Below are positions 8,921 to 17,627 of a stretch of 64,000 nucleotides of DNA, one piece after another. The position numbers and the translations under genes are program-made. The notes beneath the pieces were generated by a model, which saw only the letters and a program-made list of their open reading frames with translations, was not told the DNA's origin and ran no database searches. The DNA is from Neisseria animaloris. Its GTDB lineage: Bacteria; Pseudomonadota; Gammaproteobacteria; Burkholderiales; Neisseriaceae. The stretch spans positions 682,001 through 746,000 of the forward strand of contig NZ_LR134440.1 of NCBI RefSeq assembly GCF_900637855.1. The letters run 5' to 3'. Each line of letters opens with the position of its first letter. The first letter of the stretch is position 1.

Positions 8921-11245
8921 TTATTCCTGCGACTCGGCCAGTTTGAGTGTGTCGGGCAGCCACTCGGCTTCAAAAAGGTCGAGAATCTGCCGTGCGGTTT
9001 GGTCGGCCTCAAGCAGGTCTTGCGCTTTTTGGCGGCCTTCGAGTTGCAGGCGTTTGCTGCGCATGGCAGGGGTTTCCCAACCGGCATCGTCGCGCCACGG
9101 CTCGGTTTGCAGCTTCAGTTGCAAACCGTAGGCATCGGCAAGGGTGTTTTGGATTTTGTCGAGACGCTCTTTATTGGTAACGGCGCGAGCCTCGCCCGAT
9201 AGTGACAACAGCATCAAGCCTTTTTCGGCATCGTAGCCGGTCCAGGCGGCGTGTTGGGTCAGCATTTGCGCCGCGCCGAGTTTGGCGGCAAAGCGTTTGG
9301 CGATGGCCGCCCAGTTTTCGGGGGCGAACTCGGGCAGCGGGGTGAAGCCTGCTTCGTCTTCATCGTCGGGCGGCGTTTCGTCCTGCTCTGTTTGTGCATT
9401 ATCCGTTTTTTCGTGGTGTTCAGACGGCATCACCGGCGCATCGTATTCGGGATAGCCGTATTCTTCGGGAAAATACGGCGGCTCGTCTGCATCGGGATAA
9501 GGCGGCACATCGGCATATTCGGGCGGATAATCCGAGGCCGTCTGAAAAGCGGTTTCGGCGGTTTCAGACGGCATGGTTTGCGGGCTGTGCACTTCGCTTA
9601 ACGGAGAGGCCGTCTGAATATGGGCCGTGCTTGCTGCCGGTGTTGCCGCTTCGGCCTCAAGGCTTTCCATGCTTTCAGACGGCATGGCGGCTTCGGGTTG
9701 GCCGGTTTGAGGCGTTTCAGGTGCGGTTGGTTCTTGTGCGGCAATTTGTTCGCCTGCCGTTTCAGACGGCTTTACTGTCGGCATTGAGGCCGTCTGAAAA
9801 TGCTCTGTTGCCACGGCAGGTGTTTCCTGCGCGTGATTGTGCAAAGGTGCTTCTTCTGCCTGAGCCGCTGTTTGCGTTTCAATTTTTTCAGACGGCCTGA
9901 TCTCTTCGGAAGCCGTCTGAAAGCCGTTCTCTGCCGTTTCAGGTGTTTGCGGTGCATCTTCCCACGGCGGGGTGTCTTCTGCCTGAACAACCGCATCAGG
10001 CTTTTCAGACGGCCTCACAGCGGGTGCGGGCGGTTTTTGGGCGGCAGGCGGTGTAGTTTGTGTTTCAGGCAGAATCAGCGGCTTTTTTGCGGCAGGTTCC
10101 GCCGCTTCGGGGTTGTGCAGTTGCGTGCCTTCAATCACGCCGTCGGGGTCGTGCGCTTTCGCGGCAATCGGGGCGAACGCGAGCATACGCAACAGCGTCA
10201 TCACGAAACCGGCGTATTCGTCGGGCGCAAGGCTCAAATCCTGTTTGCCATGGATGGCGCACTGGTAGTAAAGCTGGATTTGTTCGCCGCTTAAATATTG
10301 CGATAAGCGCAGCAGCGTTTCGTGTTCGGGGTCGTCGGCAATGGCGGCAGGAACGGTTTTCGCCAAGGCCAACCGTTGCAGCAGCATAGCCAACTCGCTC
10401 AGGGCGTTGTCGAAACCGATGGCGCGGGCGGCCATTTCCTGTGCTTTGCGCAGCAGTTCTTCGCCGTCTTGGTTCACGATGCCTTGCAGCAGTTCGTAAA
10501 GATAGCGTTTGTCGACTGCGCCAATCATCTGGCGGACATCATGTTCGGTAACGCTGCCCGAACCCATCGCAATCGCTTGGTCGAGCAGGCTCAAGGCATC
10601 GCGCATCGAACCCATGGCGGCGCGGCCGAGCAGTTGCAGCGCGGGCGGCTCGAACGGAATCTGCTCCTCCGTCAGCACATGCGCCAAATGGTCGGCCACT
10701 TGCTGCGTGGTCATGTTGCGCAGCACGAATTGCAGGCAGCGGCTCAATACGGTAATCGGCACTTTGTGCGGGTCGGTGGTGGCGAGAATGAATTTTACAT
10801 GCTCGGGCGGCTCTTCCAGCGTTTTCAGCATGGCATTGAACGCGCTTTTGGAAAGCATGTGCACTTCGTCGATGATATAGACTTTGTATTTGCCGGCGGT
10901 GGGCGCGTATTGGGCGTTTTCGAGCACTTCGCGGATGTTGTCGATGCCGGTGTTGGAAGCCGCGTCGATTTCGAGCAAGTCGACGTAACGCCCCGCGTCG
11001 ATTTGGGTGCAGCTTTGGCACACGCCGCAAGGCTCGCCGTGGTTGGCGTTTTCGCAGTTGAGACTTTTTGCCAGAATGCGGGCGATGGTGGTTTTGCCCA
11101 CCCCGCGCGTGCCGGTAAGCAGATAGGCATGGTGCAGGCGGCCTTCGTCGAGCGCATTGCGCAGGGCTTTGACAACGTGTTCCTGTCCGACCAAATCGGC
11201 AAAGGTTTTAGGCCGCCACTTACGGGCGAGAACTTGGTAAGCCAT
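8921..11245 (-). CDS. dnaX: DNA polymerase III subunits gamma and tau
   Basis: The clamp-loader ATPase subunit that also, as tau, holds the polymerase cores and helicase together at the fork. The protein has 774 residues. Domain I has Walker A GTRGVGKTT at residues 45-53, the zinc-binding cysteines 64, 73, 76 and 79, and DEVHMLSKSAFNAMLKTLEE. Domain III follows to about residue 365. Residues 385-640 form a low-complexity Pro/Ala/Glu/Thr linker in which ten uptake-sequence cores are embedded, encoding recurring peptides such as RPSEK and FQTAS. The last 130 residues (from about PENWAAIAKRF) are a globular tau C-terminal domain. I see no clear A-run slippage site, so a separate gamma form is unproven. 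The start begins MAYQVLARKWRP as in the family. Confidence 0.95.
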   Translation of the reverse strand: MAYQVLARKWRPKTFADLVGQEHVVKALRNALDEGRLHHAYLLTGTRGVGKTTIARILAKSLNCENANHGEPCGVCQSCTQIDAGRYVDLLEIDAASNTGIDNIREVLENAQYAPTAGKYKVYIIDEVHMLSKSAFNAMLKTLEEPPEHVKFILATTDPHKVPITVLSRCLQFVLRNMTTQQVADHLAHVLTEEQIPFEPPALQLLGRAAMGSMRDALSLLDQAIAMGSGSVTEHDVRQMIGAVDKRYLYELLQGIVNQDGEELLRKAQEMAARAIGFDNALSELAMLLQRLALAKTVPAAIADDPEHETLLRLSQYLSGEQIQLYYQCAIHGKQDLSLAPDEYAGFVMTLLRMLAFAPIAAKAHDPDGVIEGTQLHNPEAAEPAAKKPLILPETQTTPPAAQKPPAPAVRPSEKPDAVVQAEDTPPWEDAPQTPETAENGFQTASEEIRPSEKIETQTAAQAEEAPLHNHAQETPAVATEHFQTASMPTVKPSETAGEQIAAQEPTAPETPQTGQPEAAMPSESMESLEAEAATPAASTAHIQTASPLSEVHSPQTMPSETAETAFQTASDYPPEYADVPPYPDADEPPYFPEEYGYPEYDAPVMPSEHHEKTDNAQTEQDETPPDDEDEAGFTPLPEFAPENWAAIAKRFAAKLGAAQMLTQHAAWTGYDAEKGLMLLSLSGEARAVTNKERLDKIQNTLADAYGLQLKLQTEPWRDDAGWETPAMRSKRLQLEGRQKAQDLLEADQTARQILDLFEAEWLPDTLKLAESQE
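9418..10015. repeat. Cluster of ten uptake-sequence cores inside dnaX
   Basis: Ten exact copies of GCCGTCTGAA or its reverse complement lie in about 600 bases (near 9420, 9538, 9563, 9609, 9674, 9761, 9789, 9888, 9911 and 10004). Both orientations occur. Several carry the AG prefix of the full AG-type signal and several the AT prefix. All lie in frame within the tau linker coding sequence. Confidence 0.9.
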
Positions 11246-11395
11246 AGATTATCTTTTGTTTGAATTCGCTGAAGGAAGGCAGGTATGCGGCCGCACGGCA
11301 GGCAAGGATGCACGCGCTGTTTTTATAATCGGGCCGTCGGTTTCATGCCTTGAAGATTCGGTATTCTAACATTTTTTACCTGCCGCCAAACACAT

Positions 11396-11433
11396 GAAAA
11401 CCGCCGCCGTTATCGCACGGGCAGCGGTTTTTT
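11396..11433 (-). terminator. Hairpin downstream of mltB
   Basis: AAAACCGCCGCC and GGGCAGCGGTTTT form an imperfect stem around a TTATCGCAC loop. It is flanked by A and T runs and lies 25 bases after the mltB stop on the minus strand. It contains no uptake sequence, unlike most terminators in this window. Confidence 0.6.
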
Positions 11434-11458
11434 TATGCACGGCGGCAATATCGAACCG

Positions 11459-12526
11459 TTACAAACGGTAGTTGCCGCCTACGCCGTTGGCAATATCGCG
11501 CACGGCGGTTACATACATGCGGCTGTGGTTGTATTGCCATACGGTGTAGAAGTTATTCAGGCCGATATAGTATTCATACACGCCCGGCGCGGTTTCAAGT
11601 CGGTAGAGCACGGCTTTTTCATTGTCGGCCACCACTTCCTGCGGCATCACGCCCAAACGTTTGAGTTCACCCACTGTACGGGTGAGCGCGGTTTTTTCGT
11701 CGATGATGTTTTGCAGTTCTTGCGTGATGGTGAGCGTAACCGGCACCACCATTTTGCCGTTGGTTTGCCAGCCGTGTGCTTTCATGTAGTTCGCCACCGA
11801 AGCTGCCACGTCGCCGACGTTGTTCCAAATATCGCGCAAGCCGTCGCCGTCGTAATCGACCGCATATTTACGAAAGCTCGAAGGTATAAACTGCGGCATG
11901 CCCATTGCGCCGGCATAGCTGCCTTTAAAACTGAATACGTCGCGCTTCTCTTCTTTCGCCATCAGCAGAAATTCATGCAGTTCTTTTTGGAAAAACTCGG
12001 CACGGCGAGGATAGTCGAATGCCAGCGTACTCAAAGAATCCGCCAAACGGAAGCTGCCCATATTGTTGCCGTAGTTGGTTTCGATGCCGATGATGGCCAC
12101 AATCAGCTCGGCCGGTACGCCGTAGCTGCGCGCCACGGCATCGATGGTGGTTTTGTGCTGTTGGTAGAAGCGCTTGCCGTTATTGATTTTGGCTTCGCCG
12201 GAGTTGCCCGTGCGGAATTCATACCACGGGCGCGACGTACCCGGGCGGTTCATGATGTTGATAATGTTGCCTCTGTAAATCACGCCGTCGAAAAAGCTCT
12301 GCAATTCGCTTTCGGTAAACTTGCCGCTTGCCACTTCATGCGCGATAAAACGCTGCACGTCGGCGTTACCGTTGAAACCGCTGATGGCCACCGAGTCGGC
12401 CGCTCGGTCTAAAGACGGGCGTTTGGGAACGGGTTTGACTGGTGTTTCCGGTGTCGTTTGCGTGGCAGTACATGATGCCAATATCAAAGCGGCGGCCAGC
12501 AGAACTGCATTTTTTTTCATTTTCAT
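11459..12526 (-). CDS. mltB: Membrane-bound lytic murein transglycosylase B
   Basis: An outer-membrane-anchored enzyme that cleaves peptidoglycan between MurNAc and GlcNAc, leaving a 1,6-anhydro end. It has 355 residues from the ATG at 12526 and begins with a lipoprotein signal MKMKKNAVLLAAALILASC, lipobox LASC. The catalytic Glu is in IIGIETNYGNNMGSF. YAGAMGMPQFIPSSF and the later DYDGDGLRDIWNNVGDVAAS stretch are classical MltB signatures. An ATG 18 bases further upstream is possible but would put MKTDSS before the signal; the inner start has a GGA at a suitable distance and gives a better signal peptide. Confidence 0.93.
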   Translation of the reverse strand: MKMKKNAVLLAAALILASCTATQTTPETPVKPVPKRPSLDRAADSVAISGFNGNADVQRFIAHEVASGKFTESELQSFFDGVIYRGNIINIMNRPGTSRPWYEFRTGNSGEAKINNGKRFYQQHKTTIDAVARSYGVPAELIVAIIGIETNYGNNMGSFRLADSLSTLAFDYPRRAEFFQKELHEFLLMAKEEKRDVFSFKGSYAGAMGMPQFIPSSFRKYAVDYDGDGLRDIWNNVGDVAASVANYMKAHGWQTNGKMVVPVTLTITQELQNIIDEKTALTRTVGELKRLGVMPQEVVADNEKAVLYRLETAPGVYEYYIGLNNFYTVWQYNHSRMYVTAVRDIANGVGGNYRL

Positions 12527-12589
12527 CGAGGAATCCGTTTTCATTATCAGATGGTGTGAATGCGGAGTTTATCAAATTTGCAAAGCCCG

Positions 12590-14944
12590 TTAAAGCAAAG
12601 ATTTTATTGCCGTTTCTTTTGAAATTTTATGCTCTTTCAACAGCCAGCCCGCAAAAATCAGATTGAACGCCACCCCTGCCGCCACGCTGATGCCGAATGC
12701 GGCCACGGCAGGCGTGCCGCTCATACCGAGCAAGGCAAACGAAATGCCCGTGGTCATGGCCGCCAACATCATCCCGCCGAGGCGGGCGGGAGCGGAATGC
12801 TTGGCGGCTACGGCGTAAACGGCATAATCCACCCCGATGGCGGAAACCAGCAGCAGGCCGAACATGGCGAACAGGCTGATCGGAATGCCCAGCCAGCCGA
12901 GCACGGCAACGGTGCAGCCGGCGGCGGCCAGCGGCACGGCCAAAATCTGTATGCTGCGCTTGGTGCCGAACATGCGCCACAGCAAAAACCACGCCAGCGC
13001 ATAAGAAGCCAGCTTCAGCCACACAGCCTGATTGCGGGTGTGCAGAAACAGTTCGTTCAAATGGGCGCGTTTATCCGCCCAATGTACCCCTTCCATATTT
13101 TTTAAGACGGCCTGAACGGAAGTCGCGTCCCGAATACCGTTCAGACGCACGATAGAGGCAAAGCGGTTCGGTGAAACTTCTCCTAGATACAGCAGCTGCC
13201 AGCCTTCGGAAATCTGCGTTTGCAGGCCGTCTGAAAGCGTTTGCGCGGGCATTTCGGCAGCTTCCTGCAAGGCTGCACTCATGGCTTCGTCGGGCACGCC
13301 GATTTCACGCATGACCGCCCATGTTTCCGACCGTTCAGACAAGCCGCGCAAACGGTTTTGCAGCGATTTCTGCTCCGACACCGGCATTATCCATTGGTCG
13401 AGCGATTGGATACCGGCGAGTTTCCGTTGCGCCATCAGCGGCTGCAAACGGCTGTGCACTTCGGCATTGCGTTGCAGCAGCGCATCTTGGTTTCCGGCCT
13501 CGACCAGCACATATTGGCCGCCGAATTCCGTGCCGCTCAACTCGCCGATTCTGCGTGCCTCCGCAAGCATTTCAGGCGACAAAGCCGTCCATTGGCGGAT
13601 GTCGTCGCGCCAATCGCTGCGCCACAACCCGAACGCAGCCAACACCAGCAACACTGCCAGCGGCAGCGGTTTGAACACCATGTTTTTCAGACGGCCTACC
13701 GTTCGATCGAGGCCGTACATCATTGCCGTAAACGGCACTTCTTTGCTGCGGTAATGCTTAAACAGCACCGGCAGCCACAGCACTGTCGCCCCGAACGCGC
13801 CCACCAGCGCAAAGCCCGAAAACACGGCAGTCTGGCGTAACACCGGCAGCGGCGTAAACCACAGCAAAGCATAGCCTAGCACGGTAATCAGCAGGCTCAC
13901 AGCAAAAGTCGGCAGCACATGGCGCATGGCAGGCACCGGCCGCCAACCGCTTTCAGACGGCCTTCCGGCAAACACCGACGGAGTCAGCCAATGCAACGGA
14001 AAATCCGCCAGCATACCCACTAAGCTCGTGCCGATCACAATCGTTAAAATATGCACTTCGCCGAACACCAGCAAAGCCGCCGCCAGCCCCGTGAGCAACC
14101 CTGCCGCTAAAGGCAGGGTAAGCCAAAACACACGTGCGCTGCGGAACACCCACAGTAACAGCGTAAACGTCAGCAGCAGCCCCGCCACCGCCATCAGGCG
14201 GCTTTCACGTTCCGCTCCCGCTTTGGCCGCTGCCGCAAACACCGCCCCGCCCGCACTCAGCGTTTCCACTCCACGCTGCGCCGCCATTTCACGGCTGCGT
14301 TCCAACAGCGACAACAGGCCTGCACTGCCGTTGGCGATGTGGTTGCTTTCTGGCAGCCTGCCGCGCAACCATACCCATGTTTTGCCGTTTTCTTCGCTGA
14401 ACAACATGCCGTTGTCGGCGTTCCACTGCAAACGGCTCTGCGGTGCGGCACGTTCCATCACAAACCGCCCGAAACCCAGCCAATCCTGTTCCAAGGGCAG
14501 CGGCGACACAGCGGAAAACGGATTCACCACCGCCTCGGCACGCGCTTGGAAATACTGCTGCGGGTTATCCGCAAGCAATTTCCGCTGTTCGGGCGGCAGC
14601 ACCGCCAGCCCCAACCGCCGAACATCTTGGCGGATTTGCGCCAAGTCGGGCGAAGCGCTGCTGTCCACCTCTGCAAATACCCCGCTTTTGCGCCATGCTT
14701 CGGCAATGTCGGAGGCCGTCTGAAAAGCCTTTTCCGCATCATCACTGCCTGCAAGCAATACCACTTGGCCGTTCAACTGCTTTTCGATAAATTTGTCGGC
14801 CGTTTCCAGCAGCACGTCCGGCGTTTGCTCCGCCGGCAGCAAGGCGGTCAAATCGGTTTGCAGCCATGTGCGGGTAGCAAAGGTATAAGCGAGAAAAGCG
14901 GCAAGCAGCAGAATGGCAAGCGTGTAAAGATAGCGGAATTTCAT
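12590..14944 (-). CDS. MMPL/RND-type exporter (COG4258-like)
   Basis: A large inner-membrane protein of about 784 residues with the duplicated layout of RND/MMPL transporters. One N-terminal membrane helix is followed by a periplasmic domain (about residues 30-240) and a block of five to six helices; a second periplasmic domain comes next, then another block of helices to the C-terminus. Such predicted exporters often serve lipid or aryl-polyene export in proteobacteria, but no matching biosynthetic genes are near, so the substrate is unknown. The ATG at 14944 is preferred over a TTG nine bases upstream. At least four uptake sequences are embedded (near 13213, 13686, 13950 and 14713). An Sfp-type carrier-protein activator lies 7 kb away and is not obviously linked. 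Confidence 0.8.
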   Translation of the reverse strand: MKFRYLYTLAILLLAAFLAYTFATRTWLQTDLTALLPAEQTPDVLLETADKFIEKQLNGQVVLLAGSDDAEKAFQTASDIAEAWRKSGVFAEVDSSASPDLAQIRQDVRRLGLAVLPPEQRKLLADNPQQYFQARAEAVVNPFSAVSPLPLEQDWLGFGRFVMERAAPQSRLQWNADNGMLFSEENGKTWVWLRGRLPESNHIANGSAGLLSLLERSREMAAQRGVETLSAGGAVFAAAAKAGAERESRLMAVAGLLLTFTLLLWVFRSARVFWLTLPLAAGLLTGLAAALLVFGEVHILTIVIGTSLVGMLADFPLHWLTPSVFAGRPSESGWRPVPAMRHVLPTFAVSLLITVLGYALLWFTPLPVLRQTAVFSGFALVGAFGATVLWLPVLFKHYRSKEVPFTAMMYGLDRTVGRLKNMVFKPLPLAVLLVLAAFGLWRSDWRDDIRQWTALSPEMLAEARRIGELSGTEFGGQYVLVEAGNQDALLQRNAEVHSRLQPLMAQRKLAGIQSLDQWIMPVSEQKSLQNRLRGLSERSETWAVMREIGVPDEAMSAALQEAAEMPAQTLSDGLQTQISEGWQLLYLGEVSPNRFASIVRLNGIRDATSVQAVLKNMEGVHWADKRAHLNELFLHTRNQAVWLKLASYALAWFLLWRMFGTKRSIQILAVPLAAAGCTVAVLGWLGIPISLFAMFGLLLVSAIGVDYAVYAVAAKHSAPARLGGMMLAAMTTGISFALLGMSGTPAVAAFGISVAAGVAFNLIFAGWLLKEHKISKETAIKSLL

Positions 14945-15102
14945 ATTGGGCAAAGGCCGCCTTTTCAGACGGCCTCAAGGCTTGGAAAGGAAAACAACAA
15001 AATTATATAGCAAAGAAACTTAAATTTTGCCACGGCGTTGCCGCACCCGGCTTAAATAAACCCTTCAAACGGCCCGAACTCTTTACTTCGCTTGTAAACT
15101 TC

Positions 15103-15133
15103 TTGACCCCGCCCCTATATTAAGGTTTATAGT
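15103..15133 (+). promoter_or_regulatory. MerR/CueR-type promoter of copZ-copA
   Basis: TTGACC (15103-15108) and TATAGT (15128-15133) are separated by 19 bases rather than 17. The spacer contains a partial dyad with GACC on the left and AAGGTTT on the right, placed with the same spacing as in the Escherichia coli copA promoter. A long spacer with this dyad is the signature of promoters untwisted by MerR-family metal sensors such as CueR. No regulator gene lies nearby. Confidence 0.65.
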
Positions 15134-15173
15134 TCTTCAGAATCACTCAACGATATTTATCAGGAGAATTTCT

Positions 15174-15383
15174 ATGGAAACCATCAACATCAAAATCGGC
15201 GGTATGACCTGCGGCGGCTGTGTGAAAAGTGTTACCAAAGTGCTGGAAGCATTGAACGGCGTAACAAAAGCCGAAGTGGATTTGGCATCTTCCTCTGCAC
15301 AAGTCACGTTTGATCCGGCAAAAGTGCAAACTGCTGCTTTAATCGAAACCATTGAAGATGCAGGATTTGACGCGGCTTTATAA
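15174..15383 (+). CDS. copZ: Copper chaperone, heavy-metal-associated domain
   Basis: A 69-residue soluble protein made of one ferredoxin-like heavy-metal-associated domain. The copper-binding motif GMTCGGC occupies residues 11-17, and the domain ends with the typical IEDAGFDA. It is expected to carry Cu(I) to the CopA ATPase encoded 34 bases downstream. CAGGAG lies nine bases before the ATG. It is transcribed from the CueR-type promoter immediately upstream. Confidence 0.92.
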   Translation: METINIKIGGMTCGGCVKSVTKVLEALNGVTKAEVDLASSSAQVTFDPAKVQTAALIETIEDAGFDAAL

Positions 15384-15417
15384 GGCCGCCTGAACATATC
15401 GATAAAGAGTTTCCGCC

Positions 15418-17589
15418 ATGCAACAAAAAGCCCGTTTCCAAATCGACGGCATGACCTGCCAAGCCTGTGCCAGCCGTATCGAAAAAGTGTTAAACAAAAA
15501 AGATTTTGTTCAGACGGCCTCGGTGAATTTTGCCGGCGAAGAAGCGCAGGTCGTGTTCGACGACAGCCGCACCGATGCCGATGCGCTGATTCATATCATT
15601 GAAAAAGCAGGCTTTAACGCTATGCTGAAAACCGACGCTCTGCCGCGAATCGAAGCAGAAACGCATATCGGCTGGCGGCTGTGGTTGTTGCTGGCGATTA
15701 ACGTGCCGTTTTTGTTCGGCATGGCGGGCATGATGATCGGGCGGCACGATTGGATGATGCCGCCGGTGTGGCAGTTTGTGCTGGCGAGCATCGTGCAGCT
15801 TTGGCTGGCCATTCCTTTCTATAAAAGTGCGTGGGCGAGCATCAGGGGCGGGCTGGCGAATATGGACGTGCTGGTAACGGTCGGCACGGCGGCGATTTAC
15901 CTCTACTCGGTATTTATGCTGTTTTTCCACCCGCACGCGCATCACGGCGACATGGCGCATGTGTATTTTGAAGCGGGCGTGATGGTGGTGGGCTTTGTGA
16001 GCTTGGGCAAATTTCTCGAACACCGCGCCAAGAAAAACAGCCTCAACAGTTTGGGATTGTTGTTGAGACTCACGCCGCAGCGGGTCAGCGTGCAGCGCGG
16101 CGGGCAATGGCAGGAAACACCGCTCGACCAAGTGCAGATAGGCGATTTAATCCGTGCCAACCACGGCGAACGCATTGCGGCGGACGGCACGGTGGAAAGC
16201 GGCAACGGCTGGGCAGACGAAAGCCATCTCACCGGCGAATCCAACCCCGAAGCCAAAACCGTGGGCAGCAAAGTGCTGGCAGGTGCGGTGATGACCGACG
16301 GCAGCGTGGTTTACCGCGCCGAACAGCTCGGCAGCCAAACCCTGCTCGGCGACATGATGGCGGCTTTGTCCGAAGCGCAGGGTAGCAAAGCGCCGATTGC
16401 GCGCATTGCCGACAAAGTGGCGGGCGTGTTTGTGCCCGTGGTGGTAGGAATTGCCGTGTTAACTTTTTTGATTACATGGTATGTGAAAGCAGATTGGGTG
16501 ACTGCGTTGATAAACGCCGTGGCCGTACTGGTCATCGCCTGCCCGTGCGCGCTCGGCTTGGCCACGCCCGCCGCAATGATGGTCGGTATGGGCAAAGCGG
16601 TGAAGCACGGCATTTGGTTTAAAGATGCCGCAGCTATGGAAGAAGCAGCCCATGTGAACGCGGTGGTGCTGGATAAAACCGGTACGCTCACGCAAGGCAA
16701 ACCGCAAGTGGCGGCGGTGTGGTTGAGGCCGTCTGAAAAAAACGCCGCGATAGACGAAAACGAACTCTACCGCCTTGCTGCGGCAGTCGAACAAAACGCC
16801 ACCCATCCGCTGGCCGCAGCGATTGTTCAGACGGCCTTATCGCGCGGCATCGACATTCCCGAAGCCCGAAACGCACAAACCGCCGTCGGCGCAGGCATTT
16901 CCGCCGAAATTGACGGCGCGGGCTTAGTGAAAGTGGGCAAACCCGATTACTGCAATCTCGTACTGCCCGACAACCTTGATTCCGTATGGCGCATTGCTAC
17001 CATCGTGGCCGTGTCGGTCAACGACCGGCCCGTCGGCGCGTTCGCCCTTGCCGACGCGCTCAAAACCGACACACAGGAAGCCATAGGCCGTCTGAAAAAC
17101 CACGGCATCGACGTTTACATCATGAGCGGCGATAACCAAAACGTGGTCGGCTACATCGCCGGACAGCTCGGCATCGCCCACGCCTACGGCAACATGAGCC
17201 CGCGCGACAAAGCCGCCGAAGTGCAAAAATTGAAAAACGCCGGCAAGGTGGTTGCCATGGTCGGCGACGGCATCAACGATGCCCCCGCGCTCGCCGCCGC
17301 CAACGTGAGCTTTGCCATGAAAGACGGCGCCGATGTCGCCGAACACACTGCCTCCGCCACACTGATGCAGCATTCCGTCAACCAAATGGTCGATGCCCTG
17401 CTGATCTCCCGCGCCACTTTGAAAAACATCAAACAAAACCTGTTTTTCGCCTTTGTCTACAATACTTTGGGCATACCGTTGGCCGCACTCGGCTTTTTGA
17501 ATCCGATTATCGCAGGCGCGGCAATGGCGATGAGTTCAATATCTGTACTGGGGAATGCCTTGAGATTAAAGCAGGTGAAAATCCGATAA
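15418..17589 (+). CDS. copA: Copper-exporting P1B-type ATPase
   Basis: An inner-membrane pump that exports Cu(I) to the periplasm. The protein has 723 residues: one N-terminal metal-binding domain with GMTCQAC (Cys14, Cys17), then membrane helices, the actuator motif TGES at about 272-275, the intramembrane CPC at 375-377, and the phosphorylation motif DKTGT with Asp419. The P1B-specific HP pair lies at 463-464 and the hinge GDGINDAP at about residue 617. All catalytic residues are present. A histidine-rich loop HPHAHHGDMAH at 171-181 lies between the early helices. Four uptake sequences are embedded in the gene. It forms an operon with copZ. Confidence 0.96.
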   Translation: MQQKARFQIDGMTCQACASRIEKVLNKKDFVQTASVNFAGEEAQVVFDDSRTDADALIHIIEKAGFNAMLKTDALPRIEAETHIGWRLWLLLAINVPFLFGMAGMMIGRHDWMMPPVWQFVLASIVQLWLAIPFYKSAWASIRGGLANMDVLVTVGTAAIYLYSVFMLFFHPHAHHGDMAHVYFEAGVMVVGFVSLGKFLEHRAKKNSLNSLGLLLRLTPQRVSVQRGGQWQETPLDQVQIGDLIRANHGERIAADGTVESGNGWADESHLTGESNPEAKTVGSKVLAGAVMTDGSVVYRAEQLGSQTLLGDMMAALSEAQGSKAPIARIADKVAGVFVPVVVGIAVLTFLITWYVKADWVTALINAVAVLVIACPCALGLATPAAMMVGMGKAVKHGIWFKDAAAMEEAAHVNAVVLDKTGTLTQGKPQVAAVWLRPSEKNAAIDENELYRLAAAVEQNATHPLAAAIVQTALSRGIDIPEARNAQTAVGAGISAEIDGAGLVKVGKPDYCNLVLPDNLDSVWRIATIVAVSVNDRPVGAFALADALKTDTQEAIGRLKNHGIDVYIMSGDNQNVVGYIAGQLGIAHAYGNMSPRDKAAEVQKLKNAGKVVAMVGDGINDAPALAAANVSFAMKDGADVAEHTASATLMQHSVNQMVDALLISRATLKNIKQNLFFAFVYNTLGIPLAALGFLNPIIAGAAMAMSSISVLGNALRLKQVKIR

Positions 17590-17627
17590 CGCATCGAACG
17601 ATGTTTTCGTGCCTCAAACGCCGCCGG

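Noticed and set aside
9418..10015. CRISPR-like array in dnaX
   Set aside because: The repeated unit is the 10-12 base uptake sequence, irregularly spaced and in both orientations; no constant spacer length and no cas genes.
8921..11245. Programmed frameshift site for a separate gamma protein
   Set aside because: No A-AAA-AAG-type slippery run followed by a stem was seen near the end of domain III; the evidence is too weak to annotate.
10322..11263. Long frame antisense to the conserved part of dnaX
   Set aside because: The sense strand has all clamp-loader motifs; the antisense product has no recognisable domain.
11435..12412. Long frame antisense to mltB
   Set aside because: The sense gene has lipobox and catalytic motifs; the antisense frame is a byproduct of GC-rich codon positions.
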